This document shows positions 53,889-63,340 of a stretch of DNA of 64,000 bases, piece by piece; position 1 is the stretch's first letter; every line of letters begins with the position of its first letter. The notes beneath the pieces are model-generated. The model saw only the letters and a list, made by a program, of their open reading frames with translations. It was not told the origin of the DNA and ran no database searches. This stretch comes from Mucilaginibacter boryungensis (GTDB taxonomy: Bacteria; Bacteroidota; Bacteroidia; Sphingobacteriales; Sphingobacteriaceae): NCBI RefSeq assembly GCF_015221995.1, contig NZ_JADFFM010000001.1, positions 248,001 through 312,000 on the forward strand. Direction: 5' to 3'. Position numbers and translations under genes: made by a program.

Positions 53889-55340
53889 CTATGATTTTAC
53901 GATAAGAGTAGCAATAGAGTGCGGCAGGGCTGCAACCGATGCCGCTTTACCTTTAATCCATAACAGGTAGTTCACCTTATCGTCGCTGCTGTTCATTACC
54001 ACAACCACCAGTTTGCCATCGGCATTTATAAAGGCAGTGCTGCTCAGTTTATCCCTGCTTGCTGCTACCGCAATGCGGTGCGCGCCCGGTTTCACAAATT
54101 TGGAGAACTGACCCATGTAGTAGTAAATATTGGTATAGATGAGTTTACCTGTTTGCGTATCGCCAATTATCGGTGCGAAACAATAGTTACCTACGTGATT
54201 TGCCCCCCCTTTTTCATCAAGCAGCACGTTCCAGTCTGTCCATCCGCAGGTACCTGCGTTAAAATCGTTGATCATACTGTAGCCGTACTTTTCACCCAGC
54301 GACCAATCATCCACACGTTTCATGTCAAATTTTTCAACGCAGCCTTCGGTAAACAGCAGGTGCGTATTAGGGAACGCGTCGTTCACGCGCTTAACATTCT
54401 CAAAACGCATGGCGCTGCCGGTCCAGGTTTCGTACCAGTGGTAACCAATCCCCCAAATGTATTTAGCTGCTTCGGGGTCTTCCAGCATCTTGCTGGCACG
54501 CTGGTAAACCATGTCGCGGTTATGGTCCCAAGCTATAATTTTAGTATTAGCCAAACCACTTTTATGGAACGTTGGGCCTAAATGGTTTTTAACAAACAGG
54601 CGCTCATCATCAGCCGTAAATATGCACGATTCCCATTTCTGTGTAGCCATCGGCTCGTTTTGCACGGTAACACCCCAAATAGGGATGCCCTGTTTTTGGT
54701 AAGCGCCGATGAATTTCACAAACATATTGGCCCAGACCTGCGCGTATTCGGGCTTTAGTTTACCCCCATGTAAAACATCGTTATTGGTTTTCATCCAGGC
54801 AGGCGGGCTCCACGGACTGGCAAACATCGTCAGTTTACCACCGGCAGTTTTAATAGCTTCTTTTATAAAGGGCACGCGATATTTCAGATCGTGGTTAATA
54901 TTGAAGCTTTTCAGCGATATGTCCTTATCAGCCACATAGCTGTAGCTATCGCTGCTGAAATCGCAGCTTTGTATATTGGTACGGCCCAGGGTATAGCCTA
55001 TCCCTTTCTCCGGGTCATAATAAGCACGCATAAACTCTTGCTGCGCGGCTTTAGGCAACTTGTAAAAAGTCTCGGCCGAAGCATCTGTTAAGGCGCCGCC
55101 AATACCGATCATAGTTTGGAATTTTTTGGCCGGATCAACAAATACAGATATCTCAGTTTCCAATGGCTGTGGCTTGTCCTCAAACTTCAGGGTTTCGGTT
55201 TTGGTGATCTTGTAATCGGTGCCTTTTGCTGTGGTGTACACCTCAACGGTTTTAGCAGGCTTAGCCGATTGTGCGTTGGCTTTAAATACCGGCAGCAATA
55301 CTGCGAAAAATACAAGTAGCTTAAAATAGATTGGCTTCAT
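53889..55340 (-). CDS. GH30 family glycoside hydrolase (b)
   Basis: 483 residues from ATG 55340; an ATG two codons upstream is also possible. A signal peptide (ends about 25, ANAQ) is followed by MIGIGGALTDASAETFY, ASPWSPPAWMKTN, the acid/base Glu229 in VTVQNEPMA and the nucleophile Glu332 in LLFTEGCVEKF. It differs clearly from its neighbour and probably belongs to another GH30 subfamily (glucosylceramidase-like/beta-1,6-glucanase). It is the first gene of the glycosidase operon, divergent from the regulator gene. Confidence 0.93.
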   Translation of the reverse strand: MKPIYFKLLVFFAVLLPVFKANAQSAKPAKTVEVYTTAKGTDYKITKTETLKFEDKPQPLETEISVFVDPAKKFQTMIGIGGALTDASAETFYKLPKAAQQEFMRAYYDPEKGIGYTLGRTNIQSCDFSSDSYSYVADKDISLKSFNINHDLKYRVPFIKEAIKTAGGKLTMFASPWSPPAWMKTNNDVLHGGKLKPEYAQVWANMFVKFIGAYQKQGIPIWGVTVQNEPMATQKWESCIFTADDERLFVKNHLGPTFHKSGLANTKIIAWDHNRDMVYQRASKMLEDPEAAKYIWGIGYHWYETWTGSAMRFENVKRVNDAFPNTHLLFTEGCVEKFDMKRVDDWSLGEKYGYSMINDFNAGTCGWTDWNVLLDEKGGANHVGNYCFAPIIGDTQTGKLIYTNIYYYMGQFSKFVKPGAHRIAVAASRDKLSSTAFINADGKLVVVVMNSSDDKVNYLLWIKGKAASVAALPHSIATLIVKS

Positions 55341-55737
55341 GGTCAATATTCAAACTTTGGTTATAGCTTTCTTAAGCTCACAATAAACAATACTTTACTG
55401 ATCCGCCCAATTTGTGTTTTGTGCAGCTGTACTTAAGAAAGGATCAATAATGTTTAAGAGGCGATAAATTGGTTATATACCGATCTTAAATTTGATTGTA
55501 TGGTCAAAACTATTAAAAAAAATCACAAATTAGCAAGCGATATTAGGGTTATATTGCTGATAATTAGCGTGTTGTATTTTGTTTTGATACGGAATAGGCA
55601 CAAGATAAATTTGTGGGTATTTAGTAGTACTTATGCCACCAAAGCGTATTATTGCATTAACCAATTGATACGGATAAATCTCAGTCAAATTTTTTTTAAA
55701 TAATTAGTCGGATACTTTATAAAGCTGTTTTTTTAAT
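55341..55737. other. Divergent control region between the glycosidase operon and the regulator
   Basis: 397 A/T-rich bases. A 67-codon open frame at 55500-55703 has no recognisable product and I do not count it as a gene. TTGATACG at 55665-55672 is the reverse complement of the CGTATCAA that ends one of the direct repeats before susC. This is a weak hint of a shared site. Confidence 0.4.
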
Positions 55738-57660
55738 ATGCGTATACCTATACTAAAAAGGCTTTTTGTTGCTTTTATGCTTTTGCTGCCATTCAATTTA
55801 GCGGCGCAGCAGTTGGTGCCGATTGACAGTACTATCCAGGAACATGTATTCGGGGCCAAACAGATCAAATGGCTGCCTGATAGTAATGGTTCGTTAACCC
55901 TGCAGCAGGTAATGTCGCAGGAATATGACCGGAAGTTTAACGAGAATAAAGCTTACTATCCTCAAAATTACAATCTGCATACCTGGTATTGGTATAAAAT
56001 TAAGGTGCGGTTTAATCAGACTATGAAGGGTAGGGATTGCCTGATAGAGTTTTTTGACCAAACTACCGATGATATAACCGCTTTTATTCCGGACACGAAC
56101 GGCAATTATATCTCATCGCGCGCAGGCGCCAAATTTAATTTTAAGGACAGGCTTTTCAGGCATAAAAACTTCGAGTTTAAAGTGCTGAACTATAAAAAAG
56201 GCGAGTATACTTACTATTTCAGGGTAAAATCGGTCGAGCAGGTTAACGTAATTATAGTATACCGCAGGATTGATTACTTTATCCATTACGCGCTTACTGA
56301 ATATCTTACCTATGGCCTTTTCTACGGCATGATCTTGATATTCTGCTTCCACAACCTGCTCATGTTTATGGCGGTAAAGCGGTTGCAATATCTGTTTTAT
56401 GTATTATATATATTAAGCGTAGGCTTTTATGAGATGAGCGTGGATGGCATTGCCTTCCAATACCTGTGGCCGAAATCGCCCGCCTGGAATGAGTATGCCT
56501 ATGGTATTGCCTTGTATATGATCAGCGTATTTGCACTGATATTTACTAAAGAGTTATTACAGGTGAAAACCCGCGCCAAAAGTTTGTACAACCTAATAAA
56601 TGTGGTGTTAGTTTTGCGCACGTTATACTTTATTTATTGTTTTCTTTTCAATAAAAGCTTCTTCATTTACAAGTTTGTTGATGCTATTCCGCTGGCCGTG
56701 GCCTTTTATACAGGCATAAAAGTTTGGAGCGAAGGGTTTAAACCCGCCCGCTTTTTTGTACTTGGCTATACCTTCCTGTTTATTGGGTTTTTAATAAAGT
56801 TATCGGTAGTACTGGGGCTTTTCCCTATTTTGAACCGGGTGCTGGGGCATTACAGTTTAAGTTTATCATTTGTGTTGGAAATGGTTTTCCTGTCATTTTC
56901 CATCGGCGACCAGGTGCGGTTGCTGCGCAGGGAAAAAGATGAAGCTCAGGAAGAGACCATCAGACAAATGGCTATAAATGTTGAGCTGAAGGATTCCATT
57001 AACCGGGAACTGGAGCACCAGGTGAAGATACGTACCGCCGAAGTGATCCAGAAATCAGATGAGATCATTAAGCAATCGCACATTATAGAGGAACAGAACG
57101 AAGAACTGCTGGCCACTAATGAACAACTGGAATTGCAGGCCGCCGAAATATCGCGCATGAACCAGTTGCTGCAAAAAGATAATATCCAGCTGAAGACCAA
57201 TATTGAAAAAGTGACCGATGCCCGGGCACTGTCAACCGAGTTAAGCTTTGAAGAGTTTAGCGCCAAATATCCCGATCAGGAAACCTGCTATAAATTCCTT
57301 TCAGAACTAAAGTGGGCAAATGGGTATCAGTGTTCGCGCTGTGGTAACAATAACTATTGTGGCGGGCGCATGCCTTACAGCAGGCGTTGTACTAAATGTA
57401 CCTATGAAGAATCGGCACTACAAAAAACCATATTCCATAATAACCGCATACCTATAAATAAAGCTTTTTATTTGGTGTATCTGATGTATACCAGCAAAGG
57501 CACCATCTCATCACATCAACTCTCTGAAAAACTGGAAATTAGGCAAAGTACCTGCTGGTCGTATGCTATCCGTGTTAAAAAAGCCATGGCCGAGCGTAAA
57601 AAGGAATCAAAGAAGGGAAGTACCCAAGGCTGGAGCAAATTGGTAATCGAAAATTCGTAA
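55738..57660 (+). CDS. 7TM-DISM receptor fused to an IS1595-transposase-type DNA-binding domain
   Basis: 640 residues. A signal peptide (1-23) and a periplasmic domain of 7TMR-DISMED2 type (about 30-180) come first. Seven membrane helices (about 184-395, YGLFYGMILIFCFHNLLMF onward) are followed by a coiled coil (400-500). The tail (503-640) is the N-terminal module of IS1595 transposases: SFEEFSAKYPDQETCYKFL, a zinc ribbon C532-x2-C535-x15-C551-x2-C554, the KTIFHNNRIPINKAFYLVY stretch and a helix-turn-helix near 588-615 (GTISSHQLSEKLEIRQSTCW). The protein stops before any DDE catalytic domain. I infer a membrane-bound transcription regulator of the flanking glycan genes. It has no kinase, cyclase or LytTR output. 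Confidence 0.85.
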   Translation: MRIPILKRLFVAFMLLLPFNLAAQQLVPIDSTIQEHVFGAKQIKWLPDSNGSLTLQQVMSQEYDRKFNENKAYYPQNYNLHTWYWYKIKVRFNQTMKGRDCLIEFFDQTTDDITAFIPDTNGNYISSRAGAKFNFKDRLFRHKNFEFKVLNYKKGEYTYYFRVKSVEQVNVIIVYRRIDYFIHYALTEYLTYGLFYGMILIFCFHNLLMFMAVKRLQYLFYVLYILSVGFYEMSVDGIAFQYLWPKSPAWNEYAYGIALYMISVFALIFTKELLQVKTRAKSLYNLINVVLVLRTLYFIYCFLFNKSFFIYKFVDAIPLAVAFYTGIKVWSEGFKPARFFVLGYTFLFIGFLIKLSVVLGLFPILNRVLGHYSLSLSFVLEMVFLSFSIGDQVRLLRREKDEAQEETIRQMAINVELKDSINRELEHQVKIRTAEVIQKSDEIIKQSHIIEEQNEELLATNEQLELQAAEISRMNQLLQKDNIQLKTNIEKVTDARALSTELSFEEFSAKYPDQETCYKFLSELKWANGYQCSRCGNNNYCGGRMPYSRRCTKCTYEESALQKTIFHNNRIPINKAFYLVYLMYTSKGTISSHQLSEKLEIRQSTCWSYAIRVKKAMAERKKESKKGSTQGWSKLVIENS

Positions 57661-57687
57661 CTGGTTTTTTGCTTAATCTGCCTTTTT

Positions 57688-57774
57688 ACGCCGTTTTCGC
57701 CTGTTTTTATGCCTTATAATATTGGCAAATACTACCTATAATTGCCCAAAAACGCCCGTTTTTCCTGTTTTGCC
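57688..57774. repeat. Imperfect direct repeats of CGCC-GTTTT-CCTGTTTT type
   Basis: A 26-base unit at 57688-57713 and a 23-base unit at 57752-57774 both read ACGCC(C)GTTTT, CCTGTTTT, GCC in that order, 64 bases apart. The second overlaps a palindrome AAAAACGCCCGTTTTT at 57748-57763. They begin 28 bases after the regulator gene. Confidence 0.6.
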
Positions 57775-57798
57775 GAAGCTAAATACCTATTTTTTTAA

Positions 57799-57905
57799 TT
57801 GCGCAATAAGCGTATCACACCAATTGTGGTAAAAAAGCATAAAGTGCCCCTGCGTTAAAATTGAGGCTTTTTTAATTTTTTATTGTTTGCGCATTAAACG
57901 TATCA
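57799..57905. repeat. 19-bp direct repeats before susC
   Basis: TTGCGCAATAAGCGTATCA (57799-57817) and TTGCGCATTAAACGTATCA (57887-57905) agree at 17 of 19 positions and are 88 bases apart. Both follow T-rich tracts. They are candidate binding sites for the regulator encoded upstream. Confidence 0.7.
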
Positions 57906-58160
57906 AAATATTTGTAAATAACTAATTATCAGTTATTTATGAAATATTTTTCTTGTTTTTAAGCTTAAAAGTAGCTTAAATTTACCTCACCAGTTATTAC
58001 TAAGAAAACATAAAACTTTAACCAATTAATGAAAATCCTCCTTTCGTAAACGGGCAGGCTATCCTGTCGGCACGGGGAATGAACAAGGTTCAGTTTTCCC
58101 GGAATACTTAATTCAGACCTATGTTTCTGATTGTAAATTAATTACCAACCAAATTAAATT

Positions 58161-61100
58161 ATGAAAAAACAAATTACTCTTCTTATTACTGTTTTACTTA
58201 CTGCCTGCCTGTACTCTTTTGCGCAAACTAACGTGAAGGGCACGGTATCAGATAGTAAAAACACGCCCATTCCCGGGGCAACCGTAAAGGTTAAAGAAAC
58301 GGGAAAAGCCGTAGCTACCGATATTAACGGTAATTACACCATATCCGCTGCTGCAAACAGCACGCTGATATTTTCAAGTGTTGGTTATACAACAGTTGAA
58401 CAAAAGGTAAATAACCGCAGCACGGTAAACGTACAGCTTGCCGATGATAGCAAGCAGTTAAGCGACGTAGTGGTTATCGGTTATGGTACACGCGCGGTAA
58501 AAGATGTTACCGGCGCTATCTCAAGTGTTAAGGCTGAAAAGTTGGAGAACGAAAATCCAACCAGTGTTACAGATCTGATCAGGGGTAATGTACCGGGTAT
58601 CACTGTAAGTATGAATACATCTGCTAAAGGCGGTGGCGCCGGCGATTTATTAGTGCGTGGTAAGGCAACATTATCGGCTAATACACAACCTTTAATTGTG
58701 TTGGACGGGGTTATATACAATGGACAACTGGCCGATATCAATCCAAATGATATTGAACGTGTAGATATTTTGCGCGATCCAAGCGCCCTGGCTGTTTACG
58801 GTTCAACATCGGCAGCAGGTGTTGTAGCTGTTACTACTAAAAAGGGTAAGAACGGTGCACCGCAAATTACTTTAAACGCTAATACCGGTATTTCGCAGTT
58901 AGAGAAAAATCAAAAATTTTATGGCCCCGAGGGCTTTTTGAACTGGCGGGCCGACGGTGCGCGTAGTTCAAACACCACCAACCCGTATTATTTTTACAGC
59001 AACCCTAATGCTTTGCCTGATGGTGTTACCTTAGCGCAATTTATGGGTACATCAACCGGCGACCCAACCACTGTTTGGCTGCAACGTTTAGGTTTGCAAA
59101 ACAACGAGATTGCCAATTACTTTGCCGGTAAAACTACCGATTGGGCTAAACTGGTATTCCGTAATGGCCTGCGCCAGGATTATACTGCGAGTTTATCGGG
59201 CCGTAACGATAATACCAACTATTATATGTCGGGTAATTTTACCAAAAACCAAAACCTGATACAAGGGGGCGAATACAAAAACTATCGCGTACGTGTAAAC
59301 CTTGAGGGCAAAGCTTCAAAGTTTTTAACAGTTGGTGTTAACGCCCAGTTTGCCAGCCGTGATGAAGGCGGTAACGAGGCCGACTGGAACCAGATCATCA
59401 ACTCATCGCCTTATGGTGATATGTACCTGGCCGATGGTGTTACCCTGCGTCGTATTGATACCGATGATAGCGGTTTGAACCAGCGTAACCCTTTCCTGGC
59501 TATGCATTATAACCAAACTGTGGCCGTGCAAAATGTTTTATTTGCCAATATGTTTGCCAAGGTAAATCTGCCTTTCGGGATATTATATACCTTAAACTAT
59601 AGCCCTTCTATTGAAGCGTACCGCAACTTTAACTTTATCCCGGTGGCTAACCCTAACGAATTGGCGGGTGGCGAGGTATCGCGTACGATGGAAAACAGGT
59701 ACCGCTACAACCTGGATAACATCCTGTCATGGAATAAAACATTCGGTATCCACAATTTTGATGTTACAGGGTTATTAAATAAAGAGAAATACCAATCATG
59801 GTATACCTCTACTTCAAACTCTAACTTATCGCCAAGCGATCTTTTAGGATACCACAGCGTTGGTGCCGGTACGTTGCCAATTGAAAGCAGCGATGACCGC
59901 GTGTATAACGCCGATGCTTTGATGGGCCGTGTTAACTATACCCTGATGGGGCGTTATATTTTAACCGGTACTATCCGCCGCGACGGCTTCTCCCCATTTG
60001 GTTTGCAATACCCAAGGGCTACCTATAAATCGGGTGCCTTAGCCTGGATACTGAGCGATGAGAGCTTTATGAAAACCGATAAGTTTAAATGGCTGAATTT
60101 TGCAAAACTGCGCTTAGGTTATGGTGATAACGGTAACCGTTTAACCGCAGGGTCAGGAACCAGTACGGTTGACCCATTAGTGGCACTGGCCGTGCTGGCA
60201 AGCCCCAAATATCCAACAGTAACATCGGCCGGTGTGGTAACTAATAACCCAACACTGGTGGCAACATCATTGCAAAACCCTAACCTGAAATGGGAGCGTA
60301 CTACAGGGATTAACATTGGTTTGGACTTCACTATACTGAACAATCGCCTAAATGGTAGTATTGATTTGTATAACCGTAAAACTACCAACCTTATTGTAAG
60401 GCGTGCGTTATCGGCCATACAAGGGTTAAACGATTCACAGATCCCACTTACGGGAACTACTTATTTAAGCAATAATTCCAGCTTATTTTCAAACATTGGC
60501 GAGGTTAATAATAAAGGCTTCGAGATTAACCTGAATGGGAAAATATTAAGCACCAAAAACTTTAGGTGGGATGCTTCGGGCAACTTCTTTGTTAACCGTA
60601 ATAAAATTGTGCACCTATACGGTTCACAAACCATTGTTGATGCTGCGGGAAACACCACCACGGTTGAAAAAGATGATATTGGCAACGGCTGGTTTATTGG
60701 CCACGATGTAAACACTGTTTGGGATTATAATATCCAGGGTGTATGGAAAACTACTGAAGCTACGGAGGCTGCTACCTATGGTGCTAAGCCTGGCGACTTT
60801 AAATTACAGGATGTAAACGGAGACCACGTTTATACTAATGCCGATAAGCAATTTTTGGGTAGCACAAGCGGCTTGTGGAACTGGTCGTTACGCAACGATT
60901 TTAATATCTACAAAAACTTCGATTTTTCATTCCTTATCGTATCGCAAATTGGCCAGCTAAGAAAGTATAACCAGGCGCTTAATAACCCCGGCAGCGTTGG
61001 TTTCGCCCGCCAGAGCTCATATGTATTGCCTTACTGGACACCTGATAACCAGATTGACAATTATGCGCGTTTAAGTTCAGGATCTGAAGGTACCACTATA

Positions 61101-61319
61101 AACGTTTGGCGTAAGGCATCATTTGCCAGGGTTCAAACCGTATCTGTAGGTTACACATTTAACAAGAACCTGGTTAAAAAAGTAGGCATGCAAAGCGCTA
61201 AAATATTTGCGAGCGCCAACAATTTGTGGGTATATGACCCAAGCTGGGATTTTTGGGACCCGCAAAATGATGGCCCAACACCACGCTTATTATCTGTAGG
61301 CTTAAACGTAACTTTTTAA
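58161..61319 (+). CDS. SusC/RagA family TonB-linked outer membrane transporter
   Basis: 1052 residues. A signal peptide (1-21) is followed by a carboxypeptidase-like domain (25-100, GTVSDSKNTPIPGATVKV), the TonB box DVVVIGYGT, a plug with RGNVPGITVS and PLIVLDGVIY, and the large barrel ending in LSVGLNVTF. SusC proteins import glycan oligosaccharides with SusD as lid. No STN domain is present, so it does not signal through an anti-sigma factor, and none is encoded nearby. susD follows after 23 bases. Confidence 0.96.
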   Translation: MKKQITLLITVLLTACLYSFAQTNVKGTVSDSKNTPIPGATVKVKETGKAVATDINGNYTISAAANSTLIFSSVGYTTVEQKVNNRSTVNVQLADDSKQLSDVVVIGYGTRAVKDVTGAISSVKAEKLENENPTSVTDLIRGNVPGITVSMNTSAKGGGAGDLLVRGKATLSANTQPLIVLDGVIYNGQLADINPNDIERVDILRDPSALAVYGSTSAAGVVAVTTKKGKNGAPQITLNANTGISQLEKNQKFYGPEGFLNWRADGARSSNTTNPYYFYSNPNALPDGVTLAQFMGTSTGDPTTVWLQRLGLQNNEIANYFAGKTTDWAKLVFRNGLRQDYTASLSGRNDNTNYYMSGNFTKNQNLIQGGEYKNYRVRVNLEGKASKFLTVGVNAQFASRDEGGNEADWNQIINSSPYGDMYLADGVTLRRIDTDDSGLNQRNPFLAMHYNQTVAVQNVLFANMFAKVNLPFGILYTLNYSPSIEAYRNFNFIPVANPNELAGGEVSRTMENRYRYNLDNILSWNKTFGIHNFDVTGLLNKEKYQSWYTSTSNSNLSPSDLLGYHSVGAGTLPIESSDDRVYNADALMGRVNYTLMGRYILTGTIRRDGFSPFGLQYPRATYKSGALAWILSDESFMKTDKFKWLNFAKLRLGYGDNGNRLTAGSGTSTVDPLVALAVLASPKYPTVTSAGVVTNNPTLVATSLQNPNLKWERTTGINIGLDFTILNNRLNGSIDLYNRKTTNLIVRRALSAIQGLNDSQIPLTGTTYLSNNSSLFSNIGEVNNKGFEINLNGKILSTKNFRWDASGNFFVNRNKIVHLYGSQTIVDAAGNTTTVEKDDIGNGWFIGHDVNTVWDYNIQGVWKTTEATEAATYGAKPGDFKLQDVNGDHVYTNADKQFLGSTSGLWNWSLRNDFNIYKNFDFSFLIVSQIGQLRKYNQALNNPGSVGFARQSSYVLPYWTPDNQIDNYARLSSGSEGTTINVWRKASFARVQTVSVGYTFNKNLVKKVGMQSAKIFASANNLWVYDPSWDFWDPQNDGPTPRLLSVGLNVTF

Positions 61320-61342
61320 CTGGATAAAAGAATTAGTGAAAC

Positions 61343-63232
61343 ATGAAAAAAATAAATAAAAGTATTATAACAGCCTTTGCAGTTGCAGCTGTTATTATTG
61401 CCGATGGTTGTACTAAAAGAGCCGATCTTACACCCGATCCTCTTTCGAAACTAACCCCCGATCAAACGTTAAATACCCCTGCGGCATTTAAAAGCGCAAT
61501 AGAAACCTTAAACCTTACTATGCGTACCGAATACTTTGGCGATTCGGCGCCTATGCTTACCGAATCTATTTTTACAGATTCGGGTGTAGAGGGTACAACA
61601 GATAAAACTACCCCAGCCCAGGACCTGAATGCGCGTATTACGCCAACCGCTAACCTGGACAGTGATGACTACAACAAAATTGGGCGTTACTGGTATATGT
61701 GGTGGCAAGGCGTGCATGATGCTAATGTGGTCATCTCGCGCATAGATAACGCTACCTGGCCAACAACGGCAGCACGTAACGCGGTACTTGGCGCGGCATA
61801 TTTTCACCGTGCTTACCGCTATTACCGTTTAACACATCAGTTTGGTGATGTGCCATTGATTTTAAAAGAAGAAACCGCAGTAAATACTTCTTATTATAGT
61901 ACACAGCGTTTAGTGATTTTAAAACAAATGAAAACCGATTTGGAATTTGCAGCAGCAAACCTCCCGGTAACGGTAGATAAGGGCGAGATATCAAAAGGCG
62001 CTGCTAATCATTTACTTACCAAAGTTAATCTGGCATTAGGTTTATTTGACGACGCAATCGCATCGGCCACAGCCGTAATTAATGGTCCTTATCATTTAAT
62101 GACCAGCCGTTTTGGTATTGTAGCTAATGACGCAACCAGGAACGTGATATGGGATCTGCACCGTCCGGAAAATAAATCGTTAGGCTCAAATACTGAAGCT
62201 ATATTAAACGTAATTGACCGTGAAACCTTAGACGGCGCTACACCAAACGGTTCGCAAATTATGCGTAACAATATACCTATGTGGCATAACGGTACTATTT
62301 TAACACCTGTTGGCCACAAACCGGGTATTGTTGACGCGGTAACCGCCGAATTCCCCCTCACATTGTATTATGGCCGTGGTATTGGCCGTGCCCGCCCTAC
62401 ATCATACGCCACACAAGCTATATGGGCTGATAGCGGCCCTGATTTGCGCCACGCACCGGGTAACTGGATAAACATGACAGACCTTGTTTACAATAATGCT
62501 GCATTAAAAACATCCGATCCTTCGGCTTATGGCCAACATCTGGTGCAATATACAGCAGCTACAGTGAACAGTGTTTTCCTGAATGGGGCAAAGGATACCA
62601 TACGTGCGTGGTTTAGCTGGCCGCATTACAAAATATTTGTAAACCCTGGTGGTGTTAATGTTTTAACCTCAGCATCCGACAAATGGTGGAGCCCGCCGCG
62701 CGGCACCAATACAGATTGGTACATCTTCCGCGAAGCGGAAACGTATATCTTACGTGCTGAAGCATATGTGTGGAAAGGGCAGACCGCTTTAGCTATGGCC
62801 GATTTAAACGTAGTAAGGGCGCGTGCGCAAGCCACACTATTCACCGATCCGTCCAAGATCAATATCGGTACCATACTTGACGAGCGCCAAAGGGAATTAT
62901 ATTGGGAAGAACCGCGTAAAACCGAACTTACCCGTATAGCTTTCATTTTTGCACAAACAGGTATACCATCATACACCGGTAAGGTTTACAACACGGCTAA
63001 TTTTTCGACCGATAATTTCTTCTACGATCGTATTATGGCCAAGAACGATTTTTACCGGAACCCTGCGGTTGTTACCAACTCGGGTAATCACTTTACCATT
63101 TCGCCTTATCACGTATTGTGGCCAATCCCGCAATCGGATATTGATTTGAATATTAACGGGCACCTTAATCAAAACAAAGGATATGCAGGCTCGGAAACGA
63201 ATGTGCCGGCGCTTGATCACATAGTGCCATAG
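61343..63232 (+). CDS. SusD/RagB family nutrient-binding lipoprotein
   Basis: 629 residues, long for the family. The lipobox ends at Cys23 (ADGC). TPR-like helices (about 75-240, HDANVVISRIDNATW, AAYFHRAYRYYRLTHQFGDVPLI) and the C-terminal YILRAEAYVWKGQTALAMADLNVVRARA plus ILDERQRELYWEEPRKTELTR are classic SusD. It caps the SusC barrel and binds the glycan. The sugar specificity cannot be read from sequence. It is followed by a strong terminator. Confidence 0.96.
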   Translation: MKKINKSIITAFAVAAVIIADGCTKRADLTPDPLSKLTPDQTLNTPAAFKSAIETLNLTMRTEYFGDSAPMLTESIFTDSGVEGTTDKTTPAQDLNARITPTANLDSDDYNKIGRYWYMWWQGVHDANVVISRIDNATWPTTAARNAVLGAAYFHRAYRYYRLTHQFGDVPLILKEETAVNTSYYSTQRLVILKQMKTDLEFAAANLPVTVDKGEISKGAANHLLTKVNLALGLFDDAIASATAVINGPYHLMTSRFGIVANDATRNVIWDLHRPENKSLGSNTEAILNVIDRETLDGATPNGSQIMRNNIPMWHNGTILTPVGHKPGIVDAVTAEFPLTLYYGRGIGRARPTSYATQAIWADSGPDLRHAPGNWINMTDLVYNNAALKTSDPSAYGQHLVQYTAATVNSVFLNGAKDTIRAWFSWPHYKIFVNPGGVNVLTSASDKWWSPPRGTNTDWYIFREAETYILRAEAYVWKGQTALAMADLNVVRARAQATLFTDPSKINIGTILDERQRELYWEEPRKTELTRIAFIFAQTGIPSYTGKVYNTANFSTDNFFYDRIMAKNDFYRNPAVVTNSGNHFTISPYHVLWPIPQSDIDLNINGHLNQNKGYAGSETNVPALDHIVP

Positions 63233-63279
63233 CACAAAAGATAAACTAAACCTTATACAATTTAGTTTTATAAATGGGA

Positions 63280-63312
63280 GGCCCTTAGTCGTAATAGCTA
63301 AGGGCCTTTTTT
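63280..63312 (+). terminator. Rho-independent terminator after susCD
   Basis: GGCCCTTAG and CTAAGGGCC form a perfect 9-bp stem with a nine-base loop, then six T. Confidence 0.92.
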
Positions 63313-63340
63313 GTGGCCAATGCAATTTAAAAATCTAACC

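Larger units (their letters stand above)
57661..58160 (+). promoter_or_regulatory. 500-base control region before susC
   Basis: No gene. It contains the two repeat sets listed separately, and a hairpin pair near the end of the leader: GGGCAGG/CCTGTC at 58053-58068, and an 11-bp stem (58073-58101) with inner GAAC/GTTC. A possible promoter is TTG at 57953 with TAAATTTA at 57977-57984, 21 bases apart, a loose match. The leader to the ATG at 58161 would be about 170 bases and structured. Confidence 0.55.

Noticed and set aside
55500..55703. 67-codon open frame on the plus strand between the GH30 gene and the regulator
   Set aside because: No ribosome-binding context or recognisable family, an A/T-rich composition as in non-coding DNA, and atypical residues. 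It was kept only as part of the control region.
57241..57660. A truncated IS1595 insertion sequence inserted at the end of the receptor gene
   Set aside because: The junction is in frame after a coiled coil, there is no catalytic remnant or obvious terminal inverted repeat, and the module is complete. A functional fusion is more likely, although an old insertion as origin cannot be excluded.
57799..57905. Possible CRISPR array
   Set aside because: There are only two imperfect repeats, unequal spacing to other repeats and no cas genes.
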